Assembly: GCF_007556585.1 (NCBI RefSeq)
Contig: NZ_VJNA01000021.1
Location: 1 to 50,250, forward strand
Direction of reading: 5' to 3'
Source of the DNA: Tepidimonas aquatica
GTDB lineage: Bacteria > Pseudomonadota > Gammaproteobacteria > Burkholderiales > Burkholderiaceae_C
Length of the DNA stretch: 50,250 nt
This document shows positions 35,620 to 46,741 of this stretch, piece after piece. The first letter of the stretch is position 1; each line of letters begins with the position of its first letter. Below the pieces are notes generated by a model. That model was not told the DNA's origin and did no database searches. It saw only the letters and a list, made by a program, of their open reading frames with translations. A program made the position numbers and the translations under genes.

Positions 35620-35678
35620 GGCAGCGGCCTCGCACCAAGGTCGTGAGGAATGCCGATTGTAGCCACCACGGTGCCAAT

Positions 35679-35697
35679 CTATTACATTGTGCGATAG
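35679..35697. promoter_or_regulatory. LysR-type box CTAT-N11-ATAG
   Basis: An inverted repeat CTAT (35679-35682) and ATAG (35694-35697) with an 11-bp spacer fits the T-N11-A LysR motif. It lies 60 bp upstream of the LysR start and 58 bp upstream of the divergent operon start (35756), which suits autoregulation plus activation. Confidence 0.5.
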
Positions 35698-35755
35698 CAG
35701 CTAGTGCGGCCATGCTGCGCGTTGACCCACCAACCCCTGCACAATCGGCGCTGCC

Positions 35756-36481
35756 ATGTCCGCATCCAGCCCCATCCACCCGCCTGCGGCCGCGCCGACG
35801 CTGCGCGGCATTTCGTCGATGGCCACGCGGCTGCTGCTGGCCGAGCTGGCGCAGGCCTGGCAGGCCAGCGGGGGCGAGCCGCTGCTGATCGAATCGGTTG
35901 GTGGGGTGGATGCCGCGCGGCGCGTGGCCGCCGGCGAGCCGTTCGACGCGGTCTTCCTGGCCCGCGATGCGCTGCAACGCTTGGCCGCCGACGGCCACGT
36001 CTGCGTCGACAGCATCGTCGACCTGGTGCGCTCGCCGGTGGCGGTGGCGGTGCCGGCCCACGCCGCGCGGCCCGCGCTGGACAGCGCCGCCGACGTGCGC
36101 GCGGCGGTGCAGCAGGCGCGGCGCATCGGCGTGTCCACCGGCCCCAGTGGCCAGGCGTTGCAGCGTTTGTTCGACGACTGGGGGCTGGGCGAGCTGGTGC
36201 GCCAGCGTTTGGTCGTGCCGCCGCCCGGTGTGCCGGTCGGCAGCTTGGTCGCGTCGGAGGACATCGACCTGGGTTTTCAACAGCTCAGCGAGCTGATTCA
36301 CATCCCCGGCATCCAGCTGGTTGGCACGTTGCCGCCCGAGTTGGGGTTGGTGACCGTGTTTGCCGGTGCGGTGGCGTGCCGCAGCCCCCATGGCGATGCC
36401 GTGCGCCGCGTGCTGGCGTTCATGGCCTCGCCAGCCGCCGACGAGGCCAAACGCCGTCAAGGCATGGAGCCAGCCCGATGA
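35756..36481 (+). CDS. Solute-binding-protein-like (ModA-type PBP2) protein without signal peptide
   Basis: The 241-residue protein has the type-2 periplasmic binding fold of molybdate-like substrate-binding proteins: IESVGGVDAARRVAAGEPFDAVFLARDAL, VRSPVAVAVPA, IGVSTGPSGQALQRLFDDWG and GIQLVGTLPPELG. No signal peptide or hydrophobic N-terminus is visible. It begins MSASSPIHPPAAAP and the fold starts at once, so it is predicted to stay in the cytoplasm. It is the first gene of the protocatechuate operon, 67 bp before ligJ. A role as an intracellular ligand sensor or carrier for a pathway acid is possible but unproved. Confidence 0.7.
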   Translation: MSASSPIHPPAAAPTLRGISSMATRLLLAELAQAWQASGGEPLLIESVGGVDAARRVAAGEPFDAVFLARDALQRLAADGHVCVDSIVDLVRSPVAVAVPAHAARPALDSAADVRAAVQQARRIGVSTGPSGQALQRLFDDWGLGELVRQRLVVPPPGVPVGSLVASEDIDLGFQQLSELIHIPGIQLVGTLPPELGLVTVFAGAVACRSPHGDAVRRVLAFMASPAADEAKRRQGMEPAR

Positions 36482-36548
36482 AACGTGCCATCCCCGCCCT
36501 GCACGGCACCCCAACACGCTTTTTGGATTCGTCCCTTTGGAGCACCCT

Positions 36549-37589
36549 ATGAGACCCCCGCTCGTCATTGACGTCCACGGCCACTACACCACGGCGCCGA
36601 AGGCGCTGGAAGCATGGCGCAACCGTCAGATCGCGGCGCTGAACGACCCCAGCCTGGCCCCGTCCCCGGCCGAGCTGCGCATCAGCGACGACGAGATCCG
36701 CGAGTCGATCGAGACCAACCAGCTGGCCAAGATGCGCGAGCGCGGTGGTGACCTGACCATCTTCAGTCCGCGCGCCAGCTTCATGGCGCACCACATCGGC
36801 GACTTCAACACCTCGGCCACCTGGGCCGCCATCTGCAACGAGCTGGTTTACCGCGTCACGCAACTGTTCCCGGAACATTTCGTTGGTGCGGCGATGCTGC
36901 CGCAGTCGCCTGGGGTGGATCCGCGCACCTGCATCCCCGAGCTGCGCAAGTGCATCGAGCAGTACGGTTTCGTCGGCATCAACCTCAACCCCGACCCCTC
37001 CGGCGGGCATTGGAAAGAGCCGCCGCTGACCGACCGCTGGTGGTACCCGATCTACGAGGTCATGGCCGAGTACGACATCCCCGCCATGGTGCACGTCAGC
37101 ACCTCGTGCAACGCGTGCTTTCACACCACCGGCGCGCACTACATCAACGCCGACACCACGGCGTTCATGCAGTTGATCCAGGGCGATCTGTTCAAGGACT
37201 TCCCGACGCTGCGCTTCATCATCCCGCACGGGGGCGGCGCCGCGCCATACCACTGGGGCCGCTACCGTGGGCTGGCGCAGGAGCTCAAAAAGCCGCCGTT
37301 GCAGCAACACCTGCTGGGCAACGTGTTCTTTGACACCTGCGTGTACCATCAGCCGGGCATCGATTTGCTGACCAAGGTCGTGCCGGTGGACAACATCCTG
37401 TTTGCCAGCGAGATGATCGGCGCGGTGCGCGGCATCGATCCCGAAACCGGCCACCACTACGACGACACCAAGCGCTACGTGCTGGCCACGCCGCACCTGG
37501 ACGATGAGGCGCGCCGCAAGGTGTTCGAGACCAACGCGCGGCGGGTCTTCCCGCGCCTGGACGCCAAGCTCAAGGCGCGCGGCCTGTGA
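36549..37589 (+). CDS. ligJ: 4-oxalomesaconate hydratase (LigJ/PmdE)
   Basis: The 346-residue amidohydrolase-superfamily enzyme adds water to 4-oxalomesaconate to give 4-carboxy-4-hydroxy-2-oxoadipate in protocatechuate 4,5-cleavage. The metal motif is DVHGHY (H10, H12). Other family features are FVGINLNPDPSGGHW, FIIPHGGGAAPYHWGRYRG and VPVDNILFASEMIG. The start ATG at 36549 follows ctttggagcaccct. Frames further upstream belong to the preceding gene. Length agrees with LigJ (about 340). It is followed 30 bp later by the aldolase gene. Confidence 0.9.
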   Translation: MRPPLVIDVHGHYTTAPKALEAWRNRQIAALNDPSLAPSPAELRISDDEIRESIETNQLAKMRERGGDLTIFSPRASFMAHHIGDFNTSATWAAICNELVYRVTQLFPEHFVGAAMLPQSPGVDPRTCIPELRKCIEQYGFVGINLNPDPSGGHWKEPPLTDRWWYPIYEVMAEYDIPAMVHVSTSCNACFHTTGAHYINADTTAFMQLIQGDLFKDFPTLRFIIPHGGGAAPYHWGRYRGLAQELKKPPLQQHLLGNVFFDTCVYHQPGIDLLTKVVPVDNILFASEMIGAVRGIDPETGHHYDDTKRYVLATPHLDDEARRKVFETNARRVFPRLDAKLKARGL

Positions 37590-37619
37590 CCCACCCCCAC
37601 TGACGCAGGAGGACTCCCG

Positions 37620-38306
37620 ATGCACTACGAACTCGGTGTCGTGTACCGCCGCATTGAGCGCGCCCCACGCGATGTCGCCGACGCGCTGGCTGCCTTTGGC
37701 AGCGCCACCGTGCACGAGGCCATGGGCCGCGTTGGCCTGATGAAGCCGTACATGCGGCCCATTTACCCGGGCGCGCAGGTGTCCGGCACCGCCGTCACGG
37801 TGCTGCTGCACCCGGGCGACAACTGGATGATGCACGTGGTGGCCGAGCAAATCCAGCCCGGCGACATCGTCGTGGCCGCCATCAGCGCCGAGTGCTGCGA
37901 CGGCTACTTTGGCGACCTGCTGGCGACCAGCTTTCAGGCCCGTGGCGCGCGCGCGCTGGTCATCGACGCCGGCGTGCGCGACGTCAAAACGCTGACCGAG
38001 ATGCGCTTTCCGGTCTGGAGCAAGTGCATCAGCGCCAAGGGCACGATCAAGGCCACGCTCGGGTCGGTCAATATCCCGGTGGTGTGCGCCGGGGCCTTGG
38101 TGCACCCGGGGGACGTGGTCGTGGCCGATGACGATGGCGTCGTCGTCGTGCCGCGCGACAAGGCCGCCGCCACGCTGGAGGCCGCCCGCAAGCGCGAAGC
38201 CAACGAGGCGGGTAAACGTGCCAAGCTGGCTGCCGGCGTGTTGGGGCTGGATATGTACGACATGCGCCCGGCGCTGGCCCAGGCGGGCCTGCGCTACATC
38301 GACTGA
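37620..38306 (+). CDS. ligK: 4-carboxy-4-hydroxy-2-oxoadipate aldolase (LigK/PmdF)
   Basis: The 228-residue class II aldolase of the HMG/CHA family cleaves 4-carboxy-4-hydroxy-2-oxoadipate to pyruvate and oxaloacetate, the last step of the pathway. Family features are [18 protein letters not shown], the phosphate/carboxylate loop [19 protein letters not shown] and [12 protein letters not shown], where the Asp of RD binds the divalent metal. A clear ribosome site (gcaggaggactcccg) precedes the ATG. It stands between ligJ and ligI as in pmdE-F-D clusters. Confidence 0.93.
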   Translation: MHYELGVVYRRIERAPRDVADALAAFGSATVHEAMGRVGLMKPYMRPIYPGAQVSGTAVTVLLHPGDNWMMHVVAEQIQPGDIVVAAISAECCDGYFGDLLATSFQARGARALVIDAGVRDVKTLTEMRFPVWSKCISAKGTIKATLGSVNIPVVCAGALVHPGDVVVADDDGVVVVPRDKAAATLEAARKREANEAGKRAKLAAGVLGLDMYDMRPALAQAGLRYID

Positions 38307-38323
38307 AGCGGGGGAGGGTTGCG

Positions 38324-39268
38324 ATGGACCGACCCACCACCGGTGGCTTTGTCAAAACGCCCGGCTGGCTCGACTGGTACGACGGCCCGAGCCAGCCGCA
38401 CTTCCAGTTGCCCCCCGGCGCCGTGGACGCCCACTGCCACGTCTTCGGCCCGGGCGAGCGTTTCCCCTACGCGCCCGAGCGCAAATACACCCCCTGCGAC
38501 GCCAGCAAGGAGCAACTCTTTGCCCTGCGTGACCACCTGGGCTTTGCGCGCAACGTCATCGTGCAGGCCACCTGCCACGGCGCCGACAACCGCGCGTTGG
38601 TGGACGCCTGCGTCGCCAGCGGCGGGCGGGCGCGTGGCGTGGCCACCGTGCGGCGCAGCGTCACCGACGCCGAACTGCAGACCCTGCACAGCGCCGGCGT
38701 GCGCGGCGTGCGCTTCAATTTTGTCAAGCGCCTGGTGGACTTCACGCCCAAGGACGAGCTGCTGGAGATCGCGCAGCGTATCGCGCCGCTGGGCTGGCAC
38801 GTGGTGGTGTACTTCGAGGCGCAGGACCTGCCGGAGCTGTGGGACTTTTTCACCGCGCTGCCCACCACCGTCGTCGTCGACCACATGGGCCGCCCGGACG
38901 TGCGCAAGCCGCTGGATGGCCCCGAGTTTGGCCTGTTCGTGCGGCTGCTGCGCGAGCACCCCAACATCTGGACCAAGGTCAGCTGCCCAGAGCGGCTGTC
39001 GGTGTCCGGCCCGCCGGCGCTGCCGGGCCGCTGCGGGCCTGAGCAGCCGCCGTACGCCGACGTCATCCCGTTTGCGCGTCACCTCGTGCAAACCTTCCCC
39101 GACCGCGTGCTGTGGGGCACCGACTGGCCGCATCCCAACCTCAAGGACCACATGCCCGACGACGGGCTGCTGGTGGACTTCATCCCGCACATCGCGCCGA
39201 CGCCCGAGCTGCAGCGCAAGCTGCTGGTGGACAACCCGATGCGCCTGTATTGGCCGGAAGAGTGTTAA
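38324..39268 (+). CDS. ligI: 2-pyrone-4,6-dicarboxylate hydrolase (LigI/PmdD)
   Basis: The 314-residue amidohydrolase opens 2-pyrone-4,6-dicarboxylate to 4-oxalomesaconate. The N-terminal pattern DAHCHVFGPGERFPYAPERK (H37, H39 as HxH) and the catalytic aspartate in WGTDWPHPN (D267) are typical of LigI, which works without a bound metal. It follows ligK by 17 bp. Its stop at 39268 is followed at once by DNA of lower G+C carrying a tannase-family gene, which separates it from ligA. Confidence 0.93.
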   Translation: MDRPTTGGFVKTPGWLDWYDGPSQPHFQLPPGAVDAHCHVFGPGERFPYAPERKYTPCDASKEQLFALRDHLGFARNVIVQATCHGADNRALVDACVASGGRARGVATVRRSVTDAELQTLHSAGVRGVRFNFVKRLVDFTPKDELLEIAQRIAPLGWHVVVYFEAQDLPELWDFFTALPTTVVVDHMGRPDVRKPLDGPEFGLFVRLLREHPNIWTKVSCPERLSVSGPPALPGRCGPEQPPYADVIPFARHLVQTFPDRVLWGTDWPHPNLKDHMPDDGLLVDFIPHIAPTPELQRKLLVDNPMRLYWPEEC

Positions 39269-39280
39269 AGAGAGGAGACA

Positions 39281-41011
39281 ATGATTATGATGACTATAAC
39301 GCGGAAGCTGTGGGTGGTACTTGTGTGCGTAGTGGCGCAATACGGCTGGGCCGATTCGCCAAGACTGGATGCGCCCCGCACGTATAACGAGCTTCCGCAA
39401 CGCTGCGAGGCTTTCAGGGGGGCTACGATCGATGCCGGCCTCATTGGCGCGGATACCGGCACTGGCAGTGGCCCCGCGACGGTTATAGAAGCCAGCTGGG
39501 AGGAATCGAAATCCCTTCGTGTCAGCGATGGAGGGCCAACGCCGGCCGCGCGTATCCAGCCTGCCTTGCCTGCTTACTGCAGGCTTATAGGGCGTATTGC
39601 GCCGGTTAATGCGGGCTCGTCAGAAATTTTGTTTAGAGTGAACCTCCCGCTGACATGGAATGGACGGTTGGTCCAATACGGTGGCGGCGGGTTTAATGGG
39701 GTCTTGATCACAGGAACCGGGCTGGTGCCTGGGCAGCCTTATGACTACCCGGTTCCGTTAGCCCGCGGGTTCGTTACTGTGGGTACCGATTCTGGCCACC
39801 AAAACAAACCGGGTGAGCCACTGCAGCGCTTTGCGCTGGATGATGAAGCGCTGGTCAACTTTGCTCACGCTTCATACAAGAAAGTGCGCGACGTTGCTAT
39901 TGAGCTTGTACGTCGCGCGTATGGTGCTCCGCCAGAGCGCCAATATTTCGTCGGTAGTAGCGAGGGTGGGCGAGAGGGCCTCGTGATGGCGCAGCGCTAT
40001 CCGGATGCTTTTGATGGCATCTATTCACGCGTGCCTGTTCTTAACTGGACGGGACTTCAGCATACTGGATTGCGCGATGGCCTGGCGCTGGCTCGTGGCG
40101 GGTGGATGAACCGTGCTCACACGGAGCTCGTCGGTCGCGCGGTGCTCGCTGCCTGCGATGCGCTCGACGGTCTTGCCGATGGCATCGTCGGTGATCCGCT
40201 AGCTTGCCGCGAGCGCTTCGATATTGACGCTCTTGCTTGCGGTGCGGTGGGTGCAGGTACGCCCCCGCACGGTTGCCTGACACAGTCGCAAATCGCAGCG
40301 ATACGCACCCTAATGAGTCCGCTCGTTATGCCGTTCGGTCTTGCTAACGGCGTGCGCGAGTATCCGGGTCGCGGACCGAGTGGCGAGGCGATTCCGGCAT
40401 CCGGGGCAGCCGGTGGTTGGGTGAGCTGGTGGCTGGGCGAGATGCCTCCCGATTTTCCGCCTTCCGCACCACCCAAGAACGGCATCGCGTGGTATTACGG
40501 CGCTGGTGCTATACAGTATTTCTTCGCGCGCGACCCTGCGCTCGACGTTCGAAAATACGATCCGCGCGAATATCGTGATCGTGTTATGTACATATCTCGT
40601 CTAATGGATGCAACTGATCCTGATCTCTCGGCGTTTGCGGCTCGCGGCGGCAAGTTAATTATGTTTGAGTACATGGGCGATTATGCACAAAGTCCTTACG
40701 CGGGTATCCAATATTTTGAGGGTGTTGAACGACGGCTCGGTGCAGATCGAGTCGCGGAGTTTGCCCGTCTGTATGTCGCTCCAAACGTCGACCACGTCGG
40801 CACTGGTGCACCTGCACTAGTAGACATGCTGGACGTACTGGTAGATTGGGTCGAGCGCGGGCGCGCCCCAGCGACGCTCACGGTGGTCGAACAGGCCGAT
40901 AAGCCGCCGTTTGCAGTGATCCGTAGTCGTCCGCTTTGTCGTTGGCCTGAGGTCCCGCGCTATCGGGGCGGAGATCAAACGAAGGCAGAGAGTTTTGTTT
41001 GTACCCGCTAG
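39281..41011 (+). CDS. Tannase/feruloyl esterase family protein, low-GC insert in the protocatechuate operon
   Basis: The 576-residue secreted serine esterase has a short Sec signal peptide (about 1-24). The catalytic serine S227 is in VGSSEGGREG, the aspartate is probably in the segment LMDATDPDLSAF, and H505 is in NVDHVGTG. Fungal and bacterial members (tannase, feruloyl esterase B, MHETase) carry cysteines beside the serine and histidine (CS-D-HC). Here those positions are serine and valine, so the active-site disulfide is missing. Base composition differs sharply from neighbours: 40561-40620 has 27 of 60 G+C, against 41 of 60 at 41041-41100. This suggests acquisition by transfer. It would cleave phenolic esters and feed the pathway around it, which is an inference. 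Confidence 0.85.
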   Translation: MIMMTITRKLWVVLVCVVAQYGWADSPRLDAPRTYNELPQRCEAFRGATIDAGLIGADTGTGSGPATVIEASWEESKSLRVSDGGPTPAARIQPALPAYCRLIGRIAPVNAGSSEILFRVNLPLTWNGRLVQYGGGGFNGVLITGTGLVPGQPYDYPVPLARGFVTVGTDSGHQNKPGEPLQRFALDDEALVNFAHASYKKVRDVAIELVRRAYGAPPERQYFVGSSEGGREGLVMAQRYPDAFDGIYSRVPVLNWTGLQHTGLRDGLALARGGWMNRAHTELVGRAVLAACDALDGLADGIVGDPLACRERFDIDALACGAVGAGTPPHGCLTQSQIAAIRTLMSPLVMPFGLANGVREYPGRGPSGEAIPASGAAGGWVSWWLGEMPPDFPPSAPPKNGIAWYYGAGAIQYFFARDPALDVRKYDPREYRDRVMYISRLMDATDPDLSAFAARGGKLIMFEYMGDYAQSPYAGIQYFEGVERRLGADRVAEFARLYVAPNVDHVGTGAPALVDMLDVLVDWVERGRAPATLTVVEQADKPPFAVIRSRPLCRWPEVPRYRGGDQTKAESFVCTR

Positions 41012-41021
41012 TAGGTTTGAG

Positions 41022-43322
<2,301 letters not shown>

Positions 43323-43328
43323 ACCGCC

Positions 43329-44411
43329 ATGGCTGCGTCGACGTCTTCGACATCCGACGGAGTTGCCGCGACCCCAGCGCAGCCCCTGAAGGCGCCGCCG
43401 ACCCCGCTGCCGCAGCGGCGGTTGGGGCCGTTCAGCGTTTCGGCCATCGGGCTGGGCTGCATGAACATCTGCCACGCCTACGGGGAGCCAGTACCCGAGG
43501 CCGACGCCGCGCGACTGCTGCTGGCGGCGCTGGACGCCGGCGTGACGCATTTCGACACCGCAGCGCTGTACGGCTTTGGCCTGTCGGAAACGCTGATCGG
43601 CAAGTACCTGGCCCCGCACCGCGACCGCTTTGTATTGGCCAGCAAGTGCGGCATGACCGGCGTGGACCTGCGCGGCGATGGCAAGCGCGTGCGCGTCATC
43701 GACGGGCGGCCCGCTACCCTGAAAACCACCTGCGATGAAGCGTTGCGGCGCCTGCGCACCGACGCCATCGACCTGTACTACCTGCACCGCTGGGACAAGC
43801 GCGTGCCGATCGAAGACAGCGTCGGCGCCCTGGCCGACCTGGTGCGCGAGGGCAAGATCCGCGCCATTGGCTTGAGCGAAGTGTCCGCCGCCACCCTGCG
43901 CCGAGCCCACGCCGTGCATCCGATTGCCGCGGTACAGTCGGAGTATTCGCTGTGGACGCGCAACCCCGAAATCGCTGTGCTGGATGCCTGCCGCGAGCTG
44001 GGGGTGGCCTTCGTGGCGTTCAGCCCGCTGGGGCGTGGCGTGTTCACCAGCACCCCGCCCGACCCCCAGGCGTTGCACGCGCAGGACATCCGCCGCGCGA
44101 TGCCGCGCTTTGCCCCCGAGCACTGGCCGCGCAACCTGGCGTTGCGTACGCGCCTGGTGGCGCTGGCCGAGCAAGTGGGTTGCACCCCGGCGCAGCTGGC
44201 GCTGGCGTGGGTATTGGCGCGCGGGCAGCACGTGCACGCGCTGCCCGGTACCACGCGTGTGGCGCATCTGCTGGAAGACCTGGGTGCGCTGCACGTGCAG
44301 CCGGGCGCGGCGGTGCTGGCCGAGCTCGACGCCATCTTCGTCCCCGGCGCGCCCAGCGGCGCGCGCTACAACGCGCAGGGCGAAGAGGAAGTGGACACCG
44401 AGCGTTTTTAG
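43329..44411 (+). CDS. Aldo/keto reductase
   Basis: The 360-residue AKR has the tetrad D76, Y81, K106 and H153 and the NADPH-binding end segment FSPLGRGVF. An N-terminal extension of about 25 residues (AASTSSTSDG...) is low in complexity and may be disordered. It starts 6 bp after ligC and ends in a 4-bp overlap with the convergent LysR gene. It could reduce an aromatic aldehyde or pathway semialdehyde. Its substrate is unknown and it is not part of the standard lig or pmd pathway. Confidence 0.85.
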   Translation: MAASTSSTSDGVAATPAQPLKAPPTPLPQRRLGPFSVSAIGLGCMNICHAYGEPVPEADAARLLLAALDAGVTHFDTAALYGFGLSETLIGKYLAPHRDRFVLASKCGMTGVDLRGDGKRVRVIDGRPATLKTTCDEALRRLRTDAIDLYYLHRWDKRVPIEDSVGALADLVREGKIRAIGLSEVSAATLRRAHAVHPIAAVQSEYSLWTRNPEIAVLDACRELGVAFVAFSPLGRGVFTSTPPDPQALHAQDIRRAMPRFAPEHWPRNLALRTRLVALAEQVGCTPAQLALAWVLARGQHVHALPGTTRVAHLLEDLGALHVQPGAAVLAELDAIFVPGAPSGARYNAQGEEEVDTERF

Positions 44412-45310
44412 CCGGCGACGGTGGCGGCCACCTCCACCAGCTGCGCGCGCAACCAGCGCAATGCCGGGTCGTCATGGTCGCGCCGGTGCCACACCAGGTA
44501 CATCGGCAACGGTGGGCAGGGCAGCGGTGGCTCGACCCACGCCAGTCCGGCCAGCAGGTGCTGGGCCAGACGCGCCGGGGCGGTGGCCAGCAAGTCGCTG
44601 CCGCGCAGCAGCGCGCCCAGCCCCGCAAACCCCGGCACCGTCACGCGGATGCGCCGCCGCACCCCACGCCGCAGCAGCGCATCGTCCAGCGCCAGCGTGC
44701 GCCGTGGCTCGTACACCACGGTGGCGTGCTCCGCCGCCAGATAGTCCTCCAGCGTCGTGGGGGCAGGGCGCTGGGTGGGGTCGTGGTACACCACCCAGCG
44801 GTCGACGAACAAGCGCCGTTGCAGCAAGTCGTGCACCTGCGGTGGGCGCGGTGTCAGCAGCAGGTGTGCATGGCGGTCGCGCAGCAGCTCCGGCGTCGGC
44901 GCGCCAGAGGGCACAATGCGCAGCGTCACCCCGGGCGCGGCCGCGCGCAAGCGCGCCAGCAGCGGCGGCACCAGCACGTCGCGCTGCAAATCGTTGGCCG
45001 CGATCGTGATTTCGGCCTGCCAGCGCGCCGGGTCGAAGGCGTGCGCGTGCGCCAGCCGCTGCAGCGCGGTCAGCAGCTCACGCGCCGGCTCCGCCAGGCT
45101 TTGCGCCCGTGCGGTGGGCACGATGCCGCGTCCGCTTTTGACAAACAGCGGGTCCCCCAGCGCCTGACGCAGCCGCTGCACACCGTGGCTCACCGCCGAT
45201 TGCGTCAAGCCCAGGTGTTGCGCCGCGCGCGTGAACGATCCCGTCTCCAGCACCGCCAGCAGCAACCGCAACGAGCGCGGGTCCAGTGCCGACTCATCAA
45301 TTTCATTCAT
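44408..45310 (-). CDS. LysR-family transcriptional regulator (second)
   Basis: The 300-residue LysR protein has helix-turn-helix TGSFTRAAQHLGLTQSAVSHGVQRLRQ near residues 20-45 and an effector domain from about 85. The start is set at ATG 45310 (MNEIDES), and the frame is open to an earlier ATG at 45346. It resembles the NahR/NodD-type subgroup (RLLLAVLETGSFTRAA). It is divergent from the second ligAB pair, 115 bp away, so regulation of that pair is likely. No convincing T-N11-A box was found in the gap. Confidence 0.83.
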   Translation of the reverse strand: MNEIDESALDPRSLRLLLAVLETGSFTRAAQHLGLTQSAVSHGVQRLRQALGDPLFVKSGRGIVPTARAQSLAEPARELLTALQRLAHAHAFDPARWQAEITIAANDLQRDVLVPPLLARLRAAAPGVTLRIVPSGAPTPELLRDRHAHLLLTPRPPQVHDLLQRRLFVDRWVVYHDPTQRPAPTTLEDYLAAEHATVVYEPRRTLALDDALLRRGVRRRIRVTVPGFAGLGALLRGSDLLATAPARLAQHLLAGLAWVEPPLPCPPLPMYLVWHRRDHDDPALRWLRAQLVEVAATVAG

Positions 45311-45425
45311 GTGTCGTATCTTGATGGATCGGTTTACACGATGCAAGCCCTGCGCGACACTGGGCCGGCGGCACGGTGGTGACTTGCCACCCCGCCGCTG
45401 AGTTTTTCCAGAGGAGACCGGCCCG

Positions 45426-45782
45426 ATGAGCCAACCGCATCACCGTCCCATCCCGGGCACGCAGCCGTTTGACGCCACGCTGGCGCAGCGCGGCTACGCG
45501 CTCAACAAAATGTGCTTTTCGTTCAACGACGCCGCCAACCGCGAGGCGTTTCGCAACGACCCCGAGGGCTACATGCAGCGCTATGGCCTGACCGAGGCGC
45601 AAAAACAAGCTGTGCGCAGCGGCCAGGTGCTGGCGATGCTGGCCGCCGGTGGCAACGCCTACTACCTGGCCAAGCTGGCTGGCATCTTTGGCTGGGACAT
45701 GCAAGACATTGGCGCGCAGCAAACCGGCGTCACCAAGGCCGAGTTTCAGGCCAAGCTCGTCGCGGCCAACCAGCAGTGCTGA
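45426..45782 (+). CDS. LigA-type extradiol dioxygenase alpha subunit (second copy)
   Basis: The 118-residue small subunit is homologous to LigA but shorter and divergent: GYALNKMCFSFNDAANREAF, then YGLTEAQKQAVRSG and GGNAYYLAKLAGIFG. A good ribosome site (agaggagaccggcccg) precedes the ATG. It pairs with the LigB homologue 41 bp downstream. The pair may prefer a relative of protocatechuate such as gallate, 3-O-methylgallate or another dihydroxybenzoate. Sequence alone does not decide. Confidence 0.85.
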   Translation: MSQPHHRPIPGTQPFDATLAQRGYALNKMCFSFNDAANREAFRNDPEGYMQRYGLTEAQKQAVRSGQVLAMLAAGGNAYYLAKLAGIFGWDMQDIGAQQTGVTKAEFQAKLVAANQQC

Positions 45783-45822
45783 CCCCGCTGCCCTTCCAAC
45801 CCACGCACAGGAGCACGTTGCC

Positions 45823-46674
45823 ATGGCCCAGATCGTCGGTGGCTTGGCCACCTCGCACATCCCTGCCATCGGTGCCGCCATTGCCAAAGGGCGGCAGGCC
45901 GAGCCGTACTGGAAGCCGTTTTTCGATGGCTTTCCCCCGATTCACACGTGGCTGCAGCAGGTGCAGCCGGAGGTGGCCGTGGTCTTTTACAACGACCATG
46001 GGTTGAATTTTTTCCTCGACAAGCTGCCGGTGTTTGCCATCGGCGCGGCGGCCGAGTACCGCCACGCCGACGAAGGCTGGGGTATCCCGACCACCGCACC
46101 GCTGGCGGGCTGCCCCGAGCTGTCATGGCACCTGGTCGAACAGCTGACCGCGGCCGAATTCGACCTGACCGTCTGCCAGGAGATGCTGGTCGACCACGCC
46201 TGCACGATCCCATTCCAGCTGTTTTGGCCCGACCAACAGCCGGCGCCGGTGCGCATCGTGCCGATCCACATCAATACCGTGCAGTTTCCTTTGCCGACTG
46301 CCCGCCGCGTCTACGAGCTGGGCCGCGCCGTTGGCCGCGCGATCGGCTGCTGGGACGATGCCCGCCGCGTGGCCGTCATCGGCACCGGCGGGCTGAGCCA
46401 CCAATTGGAGGGTGAGCGGGCCGGCTTCATCAACAAGCGCTTCGACCTGCAATTTCTGCAAAGCATGGAGACCAACCCGCAATGGGCCACCCAGTTCACC
46501 GACCGGGAGCTGGTGGAACTCGCCGGCACCCAGGGGGTGGAGCTGCTGATGTGGCTGGCCATGCGCGCCGCGCTGACCGAGGCCGGCAGCGGCGTGCGCC
46601 TGGTGCACCGCAACTACCATATCCCGATCTCGAACACCGCCACGGGGGTCATGGCGCTGGAGGTGCAGGCCTGA
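45823..46674 (+). CDS. LigB-type extradiol dioxygenase beta subunit (second copy)
   Basis: The 283-residue catalytic subunit has the same ligand set in the same positions as the first LigB (H12, H59, E240, base H193). It differs widely elsewhere, for example VGGLATSHIPAIGAAIAKGR and FQLFWPDQQPAPVRIVP. An intact active site argues for a working type II extradiol dioxygenase. The pair is transcribed apart from the main operon, behind its own LysR gene, so it probably serves another substrate or inducer. Confidence 0.88.
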   Translation: MAQIVGGLATSHIPAIGAAIAKGRQAEPYWKPFFDGFPPIHTWLQQVQPEVAVVFYNDHGLNFFLDKLPVFAIGAAAEYRHADEGWGIPTTAPLAGCPELSWHLVEQLTAAEFDLTVCQEMLVDHACTIPFQLFWPDQQPAPVRIVPIHINTVQFPLPTARRVYELGRAVGRAIGCWDDARRVAVIGTGGLSHQLEGERAGFINKRFDLQFLQSMETNPQWATQFTDRELVELAGTQGVELLMWLAMRAALTEAGSGVRLVHRNYHIPISNTATGVMALEVQA

Positions 46675-46682
46675 TCGCCGTA

Positions 46683-46741
46683 CCGTGCCGACGCCCCCAC
46701 CTGCCGGGCCTGCATGCCCAGCCGTGCGGGGTGGGGCACGG
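46683..46741 (+). terminator. Inverted repeat after the second ligB
   Basis: The arms CCGTGCC (46683-46689) and GGCACGG (46735-46741) pair perfectly around a G+C-rich loop with further pairing possible. No uridine tract follows. A weak terminator or 3'-end stabiliser is possible. Confidence 0.3.

Noticed and set aside
45311-45425. Possible LysR box between the second LysR gene and the second ligA
   Set aside because: Several short dyads around TATCTTGATGGATC were examined, but none has a clean T-N11-A form, so no site is claimed.
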